From assembly GCA_009781525.1 (NCBI GenBank), contig WQXZ01000055.1:1-9853 (forward strand): 9,853 nucleotides of DNA. The letters are read 5' to 3'. This stretch comes from Coriobacteriia bacterium. Lineage in GTDB: Bacteria; Actinomycetota; Coriobacteriia; Coriobacteriales; UBA8131. The first letter of the stretch is position 1. Each line of letters opens with the position of its first letter. The notes beneath the pieces are model-generated. The model did not search any database. It saw only the letters and a program-made list of their open reading frames with translations, and was not told the origin of the DNA. Shown one piece after another: positions 1 through 5,322 of this stretch. Both the position numbers and the translations under genes were made by a program.

Positions 1-98
1 ATGCTCAACTGCACATTTTTGGTCAGTGTGGCCATTGGACGCAAATCGAGCACACCGCCCGTTTCGTGCAATTAGTGGACAATTTCTTGGCCGAGTAG
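1..98 (+). CDS. Meta-cleavage product hydrolase (alpha/beta hydrolase), C-terminal end only
   Basis: Only the last 31 complete codons are in the window; the reading frame enters from the left with its first whole codon at position 3 and stops at TAG 96-98. The residues read LHIFGQCGHWTQIEHTARF followed by VQLVDNFLAE. This closely matches the C-terminus of the 2-hydroxymuconic semialdehyde hydrolase family (XylF, DmpD, MhpC), in which the His of GHW is the catalytic His of the Ser-Asp-His triad. These cytoplasmic enzymes hydrolyse the C-C bond of the ring-fission product to give 2-hydroxypenta-2,4-dienoate and a carboxylic acid. The next gene encodes the hydratase that uses this dienoate, 21 bases downstream, which supports the call. 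The exact substrate (hydroxymuconic semialdehyde, the phenylpropionate-derived nonadienedioate, or another) cannot be told from this fragment. Confidence 0.82.
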   Translation, partial: AQLHIFGQCGHWTQIEHTARFVQLVDNFLAE

Positions 99-119
99 CA
101 AAAATATGGGAATAAGACC

Positions 120-908
120 ATGGCTAATATCAATAGAGAAACGATTAATAAAATCGCCGATCGCCTACTCCGGGCACGAGAGCTCAGGCAACCGATTGAG
201 CCGATTAGCATAGATATCGAAGACATAGACCTGGATGATGCCTATGCTATCCAACTGTATGGCATCGCAAAAGATCTTGAAGCTGGCGCAAAAGTAACCG
301 GAAAGAAGATAGGCCTTACATCAGAAGCCATGCAGACAATGCTCGGAGTCGGTGAGCCTGACTATGGACACTTACTGGACAGTATGGAGGTCGAAGACGG
401 TACGATAGAAGCTGACTCCATGTTGTTGCCCAGAGTCGAAGCAGAGATTGCATTTGTTTTGAAGCAGAGCCTAACCGGTCCTAACGTTACCGTTGATGAT
501 GTGATTTCAGCAACTGACTATGTGGTTGCCGCCCTGGAGATTGTAGACAGTCGAGTGAGAGATTGGCAGATAAAGCTAATCGATACGGTTGCAGACAACG
601 CTTCATCTGGGCGCTACATTCTCGGCGAGATTCGCAAAGCACCTGAGAGTATCGACTTGATCAGCGAAGAGATGTCGCTTTCGAAAAATGAAGTCTTGGT
701 GAATTCCGGTTCTGGTAGTGCAGTTTTAGGTAACCCAGCCTACTGCGTGGCATGGCTTGCTAACCGGTTGCATGATTACGGAGTAACCTTAAATGCAGGA
801 GAAGTAGTACTGTCAGGTGCTCTCTCTGCTGCAATCGATGCTATTGCAGGAGACACTTTTCGAGCAACCTTCAGTAACCTGGGTAGTGTTTCAGTAAGTT
901 TTAAATAA
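120..908 (+). CDS. mhpD: 2-hydroxypenta-2,4-dienoate hydratase (2-keto-4-pentenoate hydratase)
   Basis: The 262-residue product belongs to the fumarylacetoacetase-like MhpD/XylJ/DmpE hydratase family and has its usual length. It adds water to 2-hydroxypentadienoate to give 4-hydroxy-2-oxovalerate, using a divalent metal. Visible signatures are GKKIGLT (61-67), RVEAEI (105-110) with the probable metal ligands E107 and E109, ALEIVDSRVRDW (138-149) with the third probable ligand E140, and DTVADNASSGRYILG (155-169). The SRVRDW segment and the following context match MhpD/XylJ better than the related 4-oxalocrotonate decarboxylase (XylI/DmpH), which remains the main alternative. The ATG at 120 is preceded only by a weak GGGA at 108-111, so translation may rely partly on coupling with the hydrolase that ends at 98. 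It is the second gene of a meta-cleavage lower-pathway operon. Confidence 0.9.
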   Translation: MANINRETINKIADRLLRARELRQPIEPISIDIEDIDLDDAYAIQLYGIAKDLEAGAKVTGKKIGLTSEAMQTMLGVGEPDYGHLLDSMEVEDGTIEADSMLLPRVEAEIAFVLKQSLTGPNVTVDDVISATDYVVAALEIVDSRVRDWQIKLIDTVADNASSGRYILGEIRKAPESIDLISEEMSLSKNEVLVNSGSGSAVLGNPAYCVAWLANRLHDYGVTLNAGEVVLSGALSAAIDAIAGDTFRATFSNLGSVSVSFK

Positions 909-971
909 TCCGATACTGACTGATGACCATGCGGTTAGACCCAATGGTTAGCCATATGGCAAGGAGACAAT

Positions 972-1844
972 ATGAGTAAAGTGAAAGTTGCCATCATCGG
1001 ACCAGGTAACATTGGCAGTGATCTGATGTTTAAGATCTTCAGAAGTGAAAATCTGGAGATGGCGCTGATGGCTGGCATTAGAGAGTCAGATAACATCATC
1101 AGGGTGCGCGAGATGGGCGTACCTGTAACGATTGACGGTGTCCATGGAGTGCTAGCCCATGGCGATATCCGGATAGTTTTTGATGCCACCAGTGCTGCTT
1201 CGCACTTAGATCATGCACCTTTGTTGAAAGAAGCTGGTATCGTAGCGTTTGATTTGACGCCAGCAGCTGTTGGACCTTACCTGATTCCAGCAGTCAATAT
1301 GATTGACCTAAAGCATGAAATGAATGTGAACATGGTTACATGCGGTGGCCAAGCTACGATTCCGATCGTCTATGCGGTCACCAGGGTAGCTGGTGGTAAG
1401 TATGCTGAAATAGTTGCCTGCATCTCATCTTATAGTGCAGGTCCTGGTACACGAGCGAACATCGATGAGTTCACCGAAACCACTGCGAAGGCAATCGTCG
1501 ATGTCGGCGGAGCCGATCGAGGCAAGGCTATTATTATTTTAAATCCGGCAGACCCACCATTGATCATGACCAATACAATCTATGTCCAGATCAAAGACAC
1601 ATCAGTCGGCTTGGATGCAATCACTGCATCGGTCAATGAAATGGTTGCCGACCTACAATCCTACGTTCCTGGCTTTCAGCTGCGAGTACCACCGATGCTT
1701 GAAGGTGACAAGGTTACTGTCAGCGTTCAGGTTGAGGGAGCAGGCGATTATCTGCCTACTTATTCTGGCAACCTTGATATCATCAATGCTGCTGCCATTT
1801 CAGCAGCGGAGATCATCGCTGCTGACATTTTGCGCGAGGAGTAA
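972..1844 (+). CDS. mhpF: Acetaldehyde dehydrogenase (acylating)
   Basis: The 290-residue protein is of the DmpF/XylQ/MhpF family and slightly short of the usual length of about 300-315. It oxidises acetaldehyde to acetyl-CoA with NAD+ and CoA. The N-terminal Rossmann motif GPGNIG is at 10-15, with the expected DATSA at 71-75. The catalytic thioester Cys is most likely C124 in MVTCGGQAT (121-129). Further family blocks are AFDLTPAAVGPYLIPAVN (92-109) and SYSAGPGTRANIDEFT. The start has a strong AAGGAGA at 961-967, five bases before the ATG. A 63-base spacer follows the hydratase, the widest gap in this operon, with no evident terminator or promoter. The partner aldolase gene starts three bases after the stop, as expected for a DmpFG-type complex in which acetaldehyde passes through an internal tunnel. 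Confidence 0.94.
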   Translation: MSKVKVAIIGPGNIGSDLMFKIFRSENLEMALMAGIRESDNIIRVREMGVPVTIDGVHGVLAHGDIRIVFDATSAASHLDHAPLLKEAGIVAFDLTPAAVGPYLIPAVNMIDLKHEMNVNMVTCGGQATIPIVYAVTRVAGGKYAEIVACISSYSAGPGTRANIDEFTETTAKAIVDVGGADRGKAIIILNPADPPLIMTNTIYVQIKDTSVGLDAITASVNEMVADLQSYVPGFQLRVPPMLEGDKVTVSVQVEGAGDYLPTYSGNLDIINAAAISAAEIIAADILREE

Positions 1845-1847
1845 ACA

Positions 1848-2864
1848 ATGAAGAGAATACATGTCGTAGATACAACGCTGCGTGATGGCAGCCATGCGGT
1901 CAGCCACAGCTATTCAATCGATCAGGTCAAAGCAGTGGCTGCAGGCCTTGACGCATGCAATCTAGAGTTTATCGAACTCTCCCATGGTGATGGTATCTCT
2001 GGGTCAAGCTATAACTATGGCTTTTCTGAAGTAGAAGAACTTGACCTGCTTGAGGCAGCAAATAGCGTCATCCACAACGCAAAATTAACCGTCCTTCTGA
2101 TTCCGGGTATCGGTACTGTCGAGGATCTGAAAGCCGCTCAGGCCAGAGGAGCAACCGCAGTGCGGGTGGCAACCCATGTCACCGAAGCTGATATCAGCCA
2201 ACAGCATATCGTTGCTGCAAAAGAAATGGGAATGTTCACTGTTGGTTTTTTGATGATGGTTCACATGTCTGAGCCTGAAAGAATAGTGGAACAAGCCAAG
2301 TTAATGGAAAGCTATGGTGCGGATTATCTAAATATTGCCGACTCAGCTGGCTTCATGATGCCTGATGATGTGAAAAGGCGAATCGAAGCTCTGGTCGATG
2401 CGCTTGAGATTCCGATAGGTTTTCATGCTCATAACAATCTTGGCATGGCTATTGCAAACTCGCTGGCTGCGGTTCAGTCTGGCGCTACCTATATCGATGC
2501 AACCTTGAGAGGACTTGGTGCTGGTGCTGGCAATACACAGCTGGAGGTCTTCCAAGGAGTGGTTCAGCGCGCGGGATTTGATACCGGTTTGGACTTCTAT
2601 GGGTTGATGGATCTGGCTGAGAACGTACTTGAACCAATGATGCATCGTTCCCAGACAATCGGAACCGGATCGACCATGCTTGGATATGCCGGCGTGTATT
2701 CAAGTTTTCTGCTTCATGTTTTCAATGCAGGAATCAAATTCGGAATCGATCCGCGAGATATTTTGGTTGAACTTGGTCATCGCAACATGGTAGGCGGACA
2801 GGAAGATATGATTATCGATGTTGCTTATCAACTGACGCAGAAAAAAAGCGCTGAAAGGTATTAA
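1848..2864 (+). CDS. mhpE: 4-hydroxy-2-oxovalerate aldolase
   Basis: The 338-residue protein is a class II, metal-dependent aldolase of the DmpG/XylK/MhpE/BphI family, at normal length. It cleaves 4-hydroxy-2-oxovalerate to pyruvate and acetaldehyde. The HMGL-like TIM barrel opens with DTTLRDGSHAVSH (8-20), giving the expected R12, the metal ligand D13 and the base H16. HAHNN at 193-197 supplies the two metal-binding His residues (H193, H195). RGLGAGAGNTQLE (221-233) is the conserved strand-loop after it, and a C-terminal communication domain follows, where the dehydrogenase binds. The ribosome binding site GAGGAG (1836-1841) lies in the last codons of the dehydrogenase, so the two are probably coupled and made in equal amounts. 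This is the last gene of the operon; an inverted repeat starts 12 bases after its stop. Confidence 0.95.
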   Translation: MKRIHVVDTTLRDGSHAVSHSYSIDQVKAVAAGLDACNLEFIELSHGDGISGSSYNYGFSEVEELDLLEAANSVIHNAKLTVLLIPGIGTVEDLKAAQARGATAVRVATHVTEADISQQHIVAAKEMGMFTVGFLMMVHMSEPERIVEQAKLMESYGADYLNIADSAGFMMPDDVKRRIEALVDALEIPIGFHAHNNLGMAIANSLAAVQSGATYIDATLRGLGAGAGNTQLEVFQGVVQRAGFDTGLDFYGLMDLAENVLEPMMHRSQTIGTGSTMLGYAGVYSSFLLHVFNAGIKFGIDPRDILVELGHRNMVGGQEDMIIDVAYQLTQKKSAERY

Positions 2865-2875
2865 GTGCGACAATC

Positions 2876-2912
2876 ACTGGGCATGAGGTTTTTTAAGAAC
2901 TCCATGCCCAGT
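2876..2912. terminator. Inverted repeat between convergent genes, probable bidirectional terminator
   Basis: A perfect 10-bp inverted repeat, ACTGGGCATG (2876-2885) and CATGCCCAGT (2903-2912), encloses a 17-base loop. It lies between the aldolase stop (2864) and the end of the - strand DegV gene (2929), where a shared terminator is expected. The T-run after the stem is poor on the + strand (GTCTTTAT, 2918-2925) and absent on the - strand, while a six-T run sits inside the loop instead. Termination may therefore be partial or need other factors. The symmetry and place are seen; the function is inferred. Confidence 0.6.
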
Positions 2913-2928
2913 CGGACTGTCTTTATAG

Positions 2929-3768
2929 TTAAATTGCAAAGACTACTCCACCACGCATTCCATACGTAGAGCAAATTCCCCCTGTCGGCGTTATATATGA
3001 ATCTCTGAAGGGAATAGCCGCCATCATCAGAGCCTGGGTTTCCAAAGCTTTTTCATATGCGAAAACATGAGCGATAGCCAGCACTCGGTCAGAGAAGTCA
3101 TCAATTCTCAATTTGAGAAGTTTGATCATTTGCTGGACAGCTTTTTCGTAGCTGCGGGTTTTATTGACAACCAACATCTCACCGTCTACTCCCTCGCAGA
3201 GAGGTTTGATTTTAAGAAATTCAGCCATCGTAGCTACAGTACGACTCATTCTGCCGGTCTTTACTGCAGTGTCAAAACTATCCAAGATAAAGAACGTACT
3301 CATATCAGAGATGAATTTCTCCACATTTTTTATGATTTCAATGTCAGGTAAACCTGCTCGGGCAAGCTCAGCGATTTTTATAGCGATCTGAGCTTCACCG
3401 ACTGAAGAAGACAGGCTGTCAAAGACATGAATCAGAGATCCTTTGACTTGGTCAGCGCGAATTTTTGCAGCAAGAAAAGCGCTCTCGAAAGAAGCCGAAA
3501 CCTTAGATGATAGAGTTATAGCAAAGACGCTACCATTATGCTGGTAAGCATCTAAAAAGCGCTGCGGTGCAGGTGCGGCAGTTGTTGGACCATTTGGCGA
3601 CATCTCTGTATGATCGAGGTATGCTGCCAGATCAAGATTCTTGTCATCAATATAGTCAATACCATCAACGGTCAGCGTCAATGGTACAATTTCAAGCTCG
3701 ATTTCGGGGAACCTCTCACGAAAGTCCAACGGCAGGTCGCAACCACTGTCGACAACGATCTTTGTCAT
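2929..3768 (-). CDS. DegV family protein (probable fatty-acid-binding protein)
   Basis: The 279-residue protein has the two-domain layout and length of the DegV family (COG1307), cytoplasmic proteins that bind a fatty acid between the lobes; in some Firmicutes related proteins (FakB) present it to a fatty-acid kinase. Visible family blocks are the start MTKIVVDSGCDLP, a TTAAPAPQRFLDAY stretch where the family usually has TSQPSP-like residues, the ligand-binding ITLSSKVSASFESA block, VFDSLSSSVGEAQIAI, the TGRMSRT turn, and FLKIKPLCEGVDGEM. The C-terminus ends CSTYGMRGGVVFAI, a variant of the usual GPG-type ending. The start has GAGGAG on the - strand (3774-3779), five bases before the ATG. It is a single gene, convergent with the aldolase and divergent from the cobalamin operon, with no evident functional tie to either. 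The ligand and any kinase partner cannot be told from the window. Confidence 0.9.
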   Translation of the reverse strand: MTKIVVDSGCDLPLDFRERFPEIELEIVPLTLTVDGIDYIDDKNLDLAAYLDHTEMSPNGPTTAAPAPQRFLDAYQHNGSVFAITLSSKVSASFESAFLAAKIRADQVKGSLIHVFDSLSSSVGEAQIAIKIAELARAGLPDIEIIKNVEKFISDMSTFFILDSFDTAVKTGRMSRTVATMAEFLKIKPLCEGVDGEMLVVNKTRSYEKAVQQMIKLLKLRIDDFSDRVLAIAHVFAYEKALETQALMMAAIPFRDSYITPTGGICSTYGMRGGVVFAI

Positions 3769-3819
3769 TTTGACTCCTCAAATATACTTTGTGCTGACTA
3801 CTACTGATGATTTTTACTG

Positions 3820-3828
3820 ATAATAACA
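3820..3828 (-). promoter_or_regulatory. Candidate extended -10 promoter for degV
   Basis: Read on the - strand this is TGTTATTAT, an extended -10 (TGn followed by a TATAAT-like hexamer), about 50 bases upstream of the degV ATG. No good -35 hexamer lies at the usual distance. In AT-rich DNA such matches arise easily, so this is a weak call. Confidence 0.3.
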
Positions 3829-3850
3829 GTTTTACTTACATGAGTCTTGC

Positions 3851-3868
3851 ATACTATCAACAGAGTAT
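3851..3868. repeat. Short inverted repeat, possible operator
   Basis: ATACT (3851-3855) and AGTAT (3864-3868) form a 5-bp inverted repeat around an 8-base spacer, giving an 18-base near-operator-sized site upstream of the candidate degV promoter. Five-base arms can easily occur by chance; no regulator is encoded nearby. Confidence 0.2.
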
Positions 3869-3989
3869 TGTGTTTTGTATCAGAGGGAATAGTCAGAATA
3901 CCTGACAGAATCATCTATAGAAATTTGTAGCAGACTTGCACACAACTGACCATGAGCTCCATCTGCACGCCCGTGTCATAAAAATCCAA

Positions 3990-3998
3990 TGCTAGAAT
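3990..3998 (+). promoter_or_regulatory. Candidate extended -10 promoter for the cobalamin operon leader
   Basis: TGCTAGAAT is an extended -10 element (TGn then TAGAAT, one mismatch to TATAAT). Transcription would start near 4005, just upstream of the riboswitch aptamer, which is where the promoter must be. The -35 region is poor (around CCGTGT at 3971-3976), which an extended -10 can compensate. Position supports the call more than sequence does. Confidence 0.5.
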
Positions 3999-4019
3999 AA
4001 CCGCACAGGCCACTTGAAG

Positions 4020-4200
4020 AACTATGGGTTCTGACGGTGTTAAAAGGGAATCAGGTGTAAGTCCTGAACAGTCCTGCTGCCGTAATGAAGGAGTCTTTTC
4101 AAAAGCCACTGGCAACCACTGGAGCTAATCTGGGAAGGTTTGAAAAGGTAGCGATATCAAAGTCGGAAGACCTGCCTGCAAATATGAGCCAGACTGGCTC
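4020..4200 (+). ncRNA. Cobalamin riboswitch aptamer
   Basis: The conserved core TTAAAAGGGAA (4040-4050) is followed by the hairpin TCAGG/CCTGA, then CAGTCCTGCTGCCGTAA (4069-4085), as in the cobalamin family. GCCACTGG (4105-4112) and TGGGAAGG (4131-4138) mark the next paired region. The B12 box AAGTCGGAAGACCTGCC is at 4160-4176. A small hairpin after the core, stem 4086-4090/4097-4101, has loop GAGTCT (4091-4096). The hairpin after the B12 box, GAGCC/GGCTC at 4186-4200, has loop AGACT (4191-4195). The loops are exactly complementary (AGTCT 4092-4096 with AGACT), which fits the L5-L13 kissing contact that senses cobalamin. The 5' edge is approximate. It lies directly before cobalamin-synthesis genes and a terminator, so cobalamin should switch the operon off. 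Confidence 0.95.
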
Positions 4201-4203
4201 GCT

Positions 4204-4234
4204 TACAAAGCCTCACAGGTATGAGGGATTTGTA
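4204..4234 (+). promoter_or_regulatory. Expression-platform hairpin between aptamer and terminator
   Basis: TACAAA (4204-4209) pairs with TTTGTA (4229-4234) and CCTCA (4211-4215) pairs with TGAGG (4222-4226), closing a six-base loop with a small internal bulge. It sits four bases after the aptamer's last hairpin. Its left arm contains AAAGCCT (4207-4213), which can instead pair with GGGCTTT of the terminator (4293-4299). This hairpin could therefore decide whether the terminator forms. The pairing is seen; the switching role is inferred. Confidence 0.6.
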
Positions 4235-4271
4235 TGTGGTAGCGACTTCTTACATTGACGCTGTCGTATTC

Positions 4272-4302
4272 AAAGCTCTTATCAAGTGATAAGGGCTTTT
4301 TT
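4272..4302 (+). terminator. Rho-independent terminator of the cobalamin riboswitch
   Basis: AAAGCTCTTATC (4272-4283) pairs along its full length with GATAAGGGCTTT (4288-4299), one pair being a U-G wobble, around the tetraloop AAGT. A six-T run (4297-4302) follows. This is a textbook intrinsic terminator about 70 bases after the riboswitch aptamer and 30 bases before the likely cbiB start. It would stop transcription when cobalamin is bound. Confidence 0.92.
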
Positions 4303-4322
4303 GCGAGCCACCGACAGGAATC

Positions 4323-4335
4323 GGAGAGGGCTTTG
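4323..4335 (+). promoter_or_regulatory. Ribosome binding site that decides the cbiB start
   Basis: GGAGAGGG (4323-4330) precedes TTG 4333-4335, with six bases between GGAG and the TTG. The other in-frame start, TTG 4255, has no purine-rich site before it and lies upstream of the terminator. The segment GAGGGCTTT (4326-4334) nearly repeats the terminator's right arm AAGGGCTTT (4291-4299) and so could also pair with the terminator's left arm. Confidence 0.7.
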
Positions 4336-5322
4336 CACTGGGCAGTTGCAAGAGCAATCGTTTTGTTAGTAGCTTTGATACTTGATCTGATTATCGGTGA
4401 TCCTGAGAACCGCTTTCATCCCATCAGAATAATTGGTAATATCATCAGCCTGGGCATCAAGCTATATCGAAGAACCATGCTGCGCAGTAGCGTCGGACAG
4501 TTTTTGTTAGGTACTGTTCTTACTATTTCGGTTATCACACTCTTTTTCACCTTATCCTACCTTCTGATAAAAGCTGCCTACGCGCTTAATGCCTTTGCTG
4601 GGATAGCTCTTGAGTCCGTAACCTGTTATTTCATGATTGCCTGCAAGTGCTTGAAAGTCGAGAGTATGAAGGTTTGCAGGTCTTTGGTGTCGGGTGAGAT
4701 CGTGCAAGCAAGGCACGATCTGTCGATGATTGTCGGCCGCGATACTGCAAGCCTGGGTGAAGAAGATATTGTCAAGGCTACCGTAGAGACAGTTGCGGAG
4801 AATTTCTCTGATGGGGTAATAGCGCCATTGTTCTATATCTGTCTAGGTGGAGCATCGCTTGGGGTGGCATATAAAACTATCAACACTCTGGACTCGATGA
4901 TCGGATACAAGACCGATGAATTTCTATTCTTCGGCAGGTTCGCGGCCAGACTTGACGACTTAGCCAATTATCTACCTGCAAGAATATCTGCTTTGATGCT
5001 GATTCTTGCCAGTACCCTGACTGGAGCTGACTTCAAACAGGCTGCAAAGGTTTTTGTCCGTGACAGGCGAAACCATGCCAGTCCGAATTCTGCTCAAAGT
5101 ATGTCTGCCTGTGCTGGAGCACTTGGCTTACAGCTGGGAGGGGATACCAGCTACCATGGTCAACTGGTTCATAAGCCCACAATAGGAGAGCAGATATACG
5201 CGCTTGAGCCGATTCAGATCATCAAGGCAAACCGATTGATGTATTCCGCGACGTTCTGTGCAGCACTACTGATGATGCTCTGCATCGTTTCAAGCTGGTT
5301 ATGGGCGGTCTTTCATGTATGA
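4333..5322 (+). CDS. cbiB: Adenosylcobinamide-phosphate synthase (cobalamin biosynthesis protein CbiB)
   Basis: With the TTG start at 4333 the product is 329 residues, close to the family's usual 310-330. CbiB is an integral membrane protein that attaches (R)-1-amino-2-propanol or its phosphate to adenosylcobyric acid. The N-terminus runs into a membrane segment and the family motif LDLIIGDPENRFHP (17-30). Other signatures are IVGRDT (133-138), TVETVAENFSDGVIAP (150-165), the NTLDSMIGYKTDEF block and the AARLDDLANYLPAR block. A second clear membrane segment lies near 57-80 and one closes the C-terminus. The frame is open from TTG 4255, but those extra 26 codons encode the riboswitch terminator hairpin and match nothing in CbiB. 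It is the first gene of the operon and overlaps the next, which makes the aminopropanol precursor, by eight bases. Confidence 0.93.
   Translation: MHWAVARAIVLLVALILDLIIGDPENRFHPIRIIGNIISLGIKLYRRTMLRSSVGQFLLGTVLTISVITLFFTLSYLLIKAAYALNAFAGIALESVTCYFMIACKCLKVESMKVCRSLVSGEIVQARHDLSMIVGRDTASLGEEDIVKATVETVAENFSDGVIAPLFYICLGGASLGVAYKTINTLDSMIGYKTDEFLFFGRFAARLDDLANYLPARISALMLILASTLTGADFKQAAKVFVRDRRNHASPNSAQSMSACAGALGLQLGGDTSYHGQLVHKPTIGEQIYALEPIQIIKANRLMYSATFCAALLMMLCIVSSWLWAVFHV

Larger units (their letters stand above)
3769..4004. other. Divergent intergenic region without genes
   Basis: This AT-rich stretch separates the degV start from the cobalamin operon leader. No convincing coding region is seen in it. 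It holds the degV ribosome binding site, a candidate promoter for degV (3820-3828, - strand), a small inverted repeat (3851-3868) and a candidate promoter for the riboswitch transcript (3990-3998, + strand). The part from about 3870 to 3985 shows nothing recognisable. Confidence 0.7.

Noticed and set aside
1..75. 24-codon ATG frame at the very start of the window
   Set aside because: The overlapping frame reads as the conserved C-terminus of a meta-cleavage hydrolase, so this ATG frame is a chance reading.
120..908. 4-oxalocrotonate decarboxylase as the identity of the hydratase gene
   Set aside because: The two families are related, but the ALEIVDSRVRDW and DTVADNASSGRYILG segments match the MhpD/XylJ hydratases better.
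909..971. Possible internal promoter or terminator in the 63-base gap between hydratase and dehydrogenase
   Set aside because: Only a four-base symmetry (ATGG/CCAT) and the dehydrogenase ribosome binding site are present, with no stem plus T-run and no promoter-like pair.
3067..3391. Two + strand open frames inside the DegV gene
   Set aside because: Both are antisense to a gene with clear family motifs and lack plausible protein features.
3915..4115. 66-codon open frame on the - strand
   Set aside because: It lies across the riboswitch aptamer on the opposite strand, and no family resemblance is seen. The bases are explained by conserved RNA structure.
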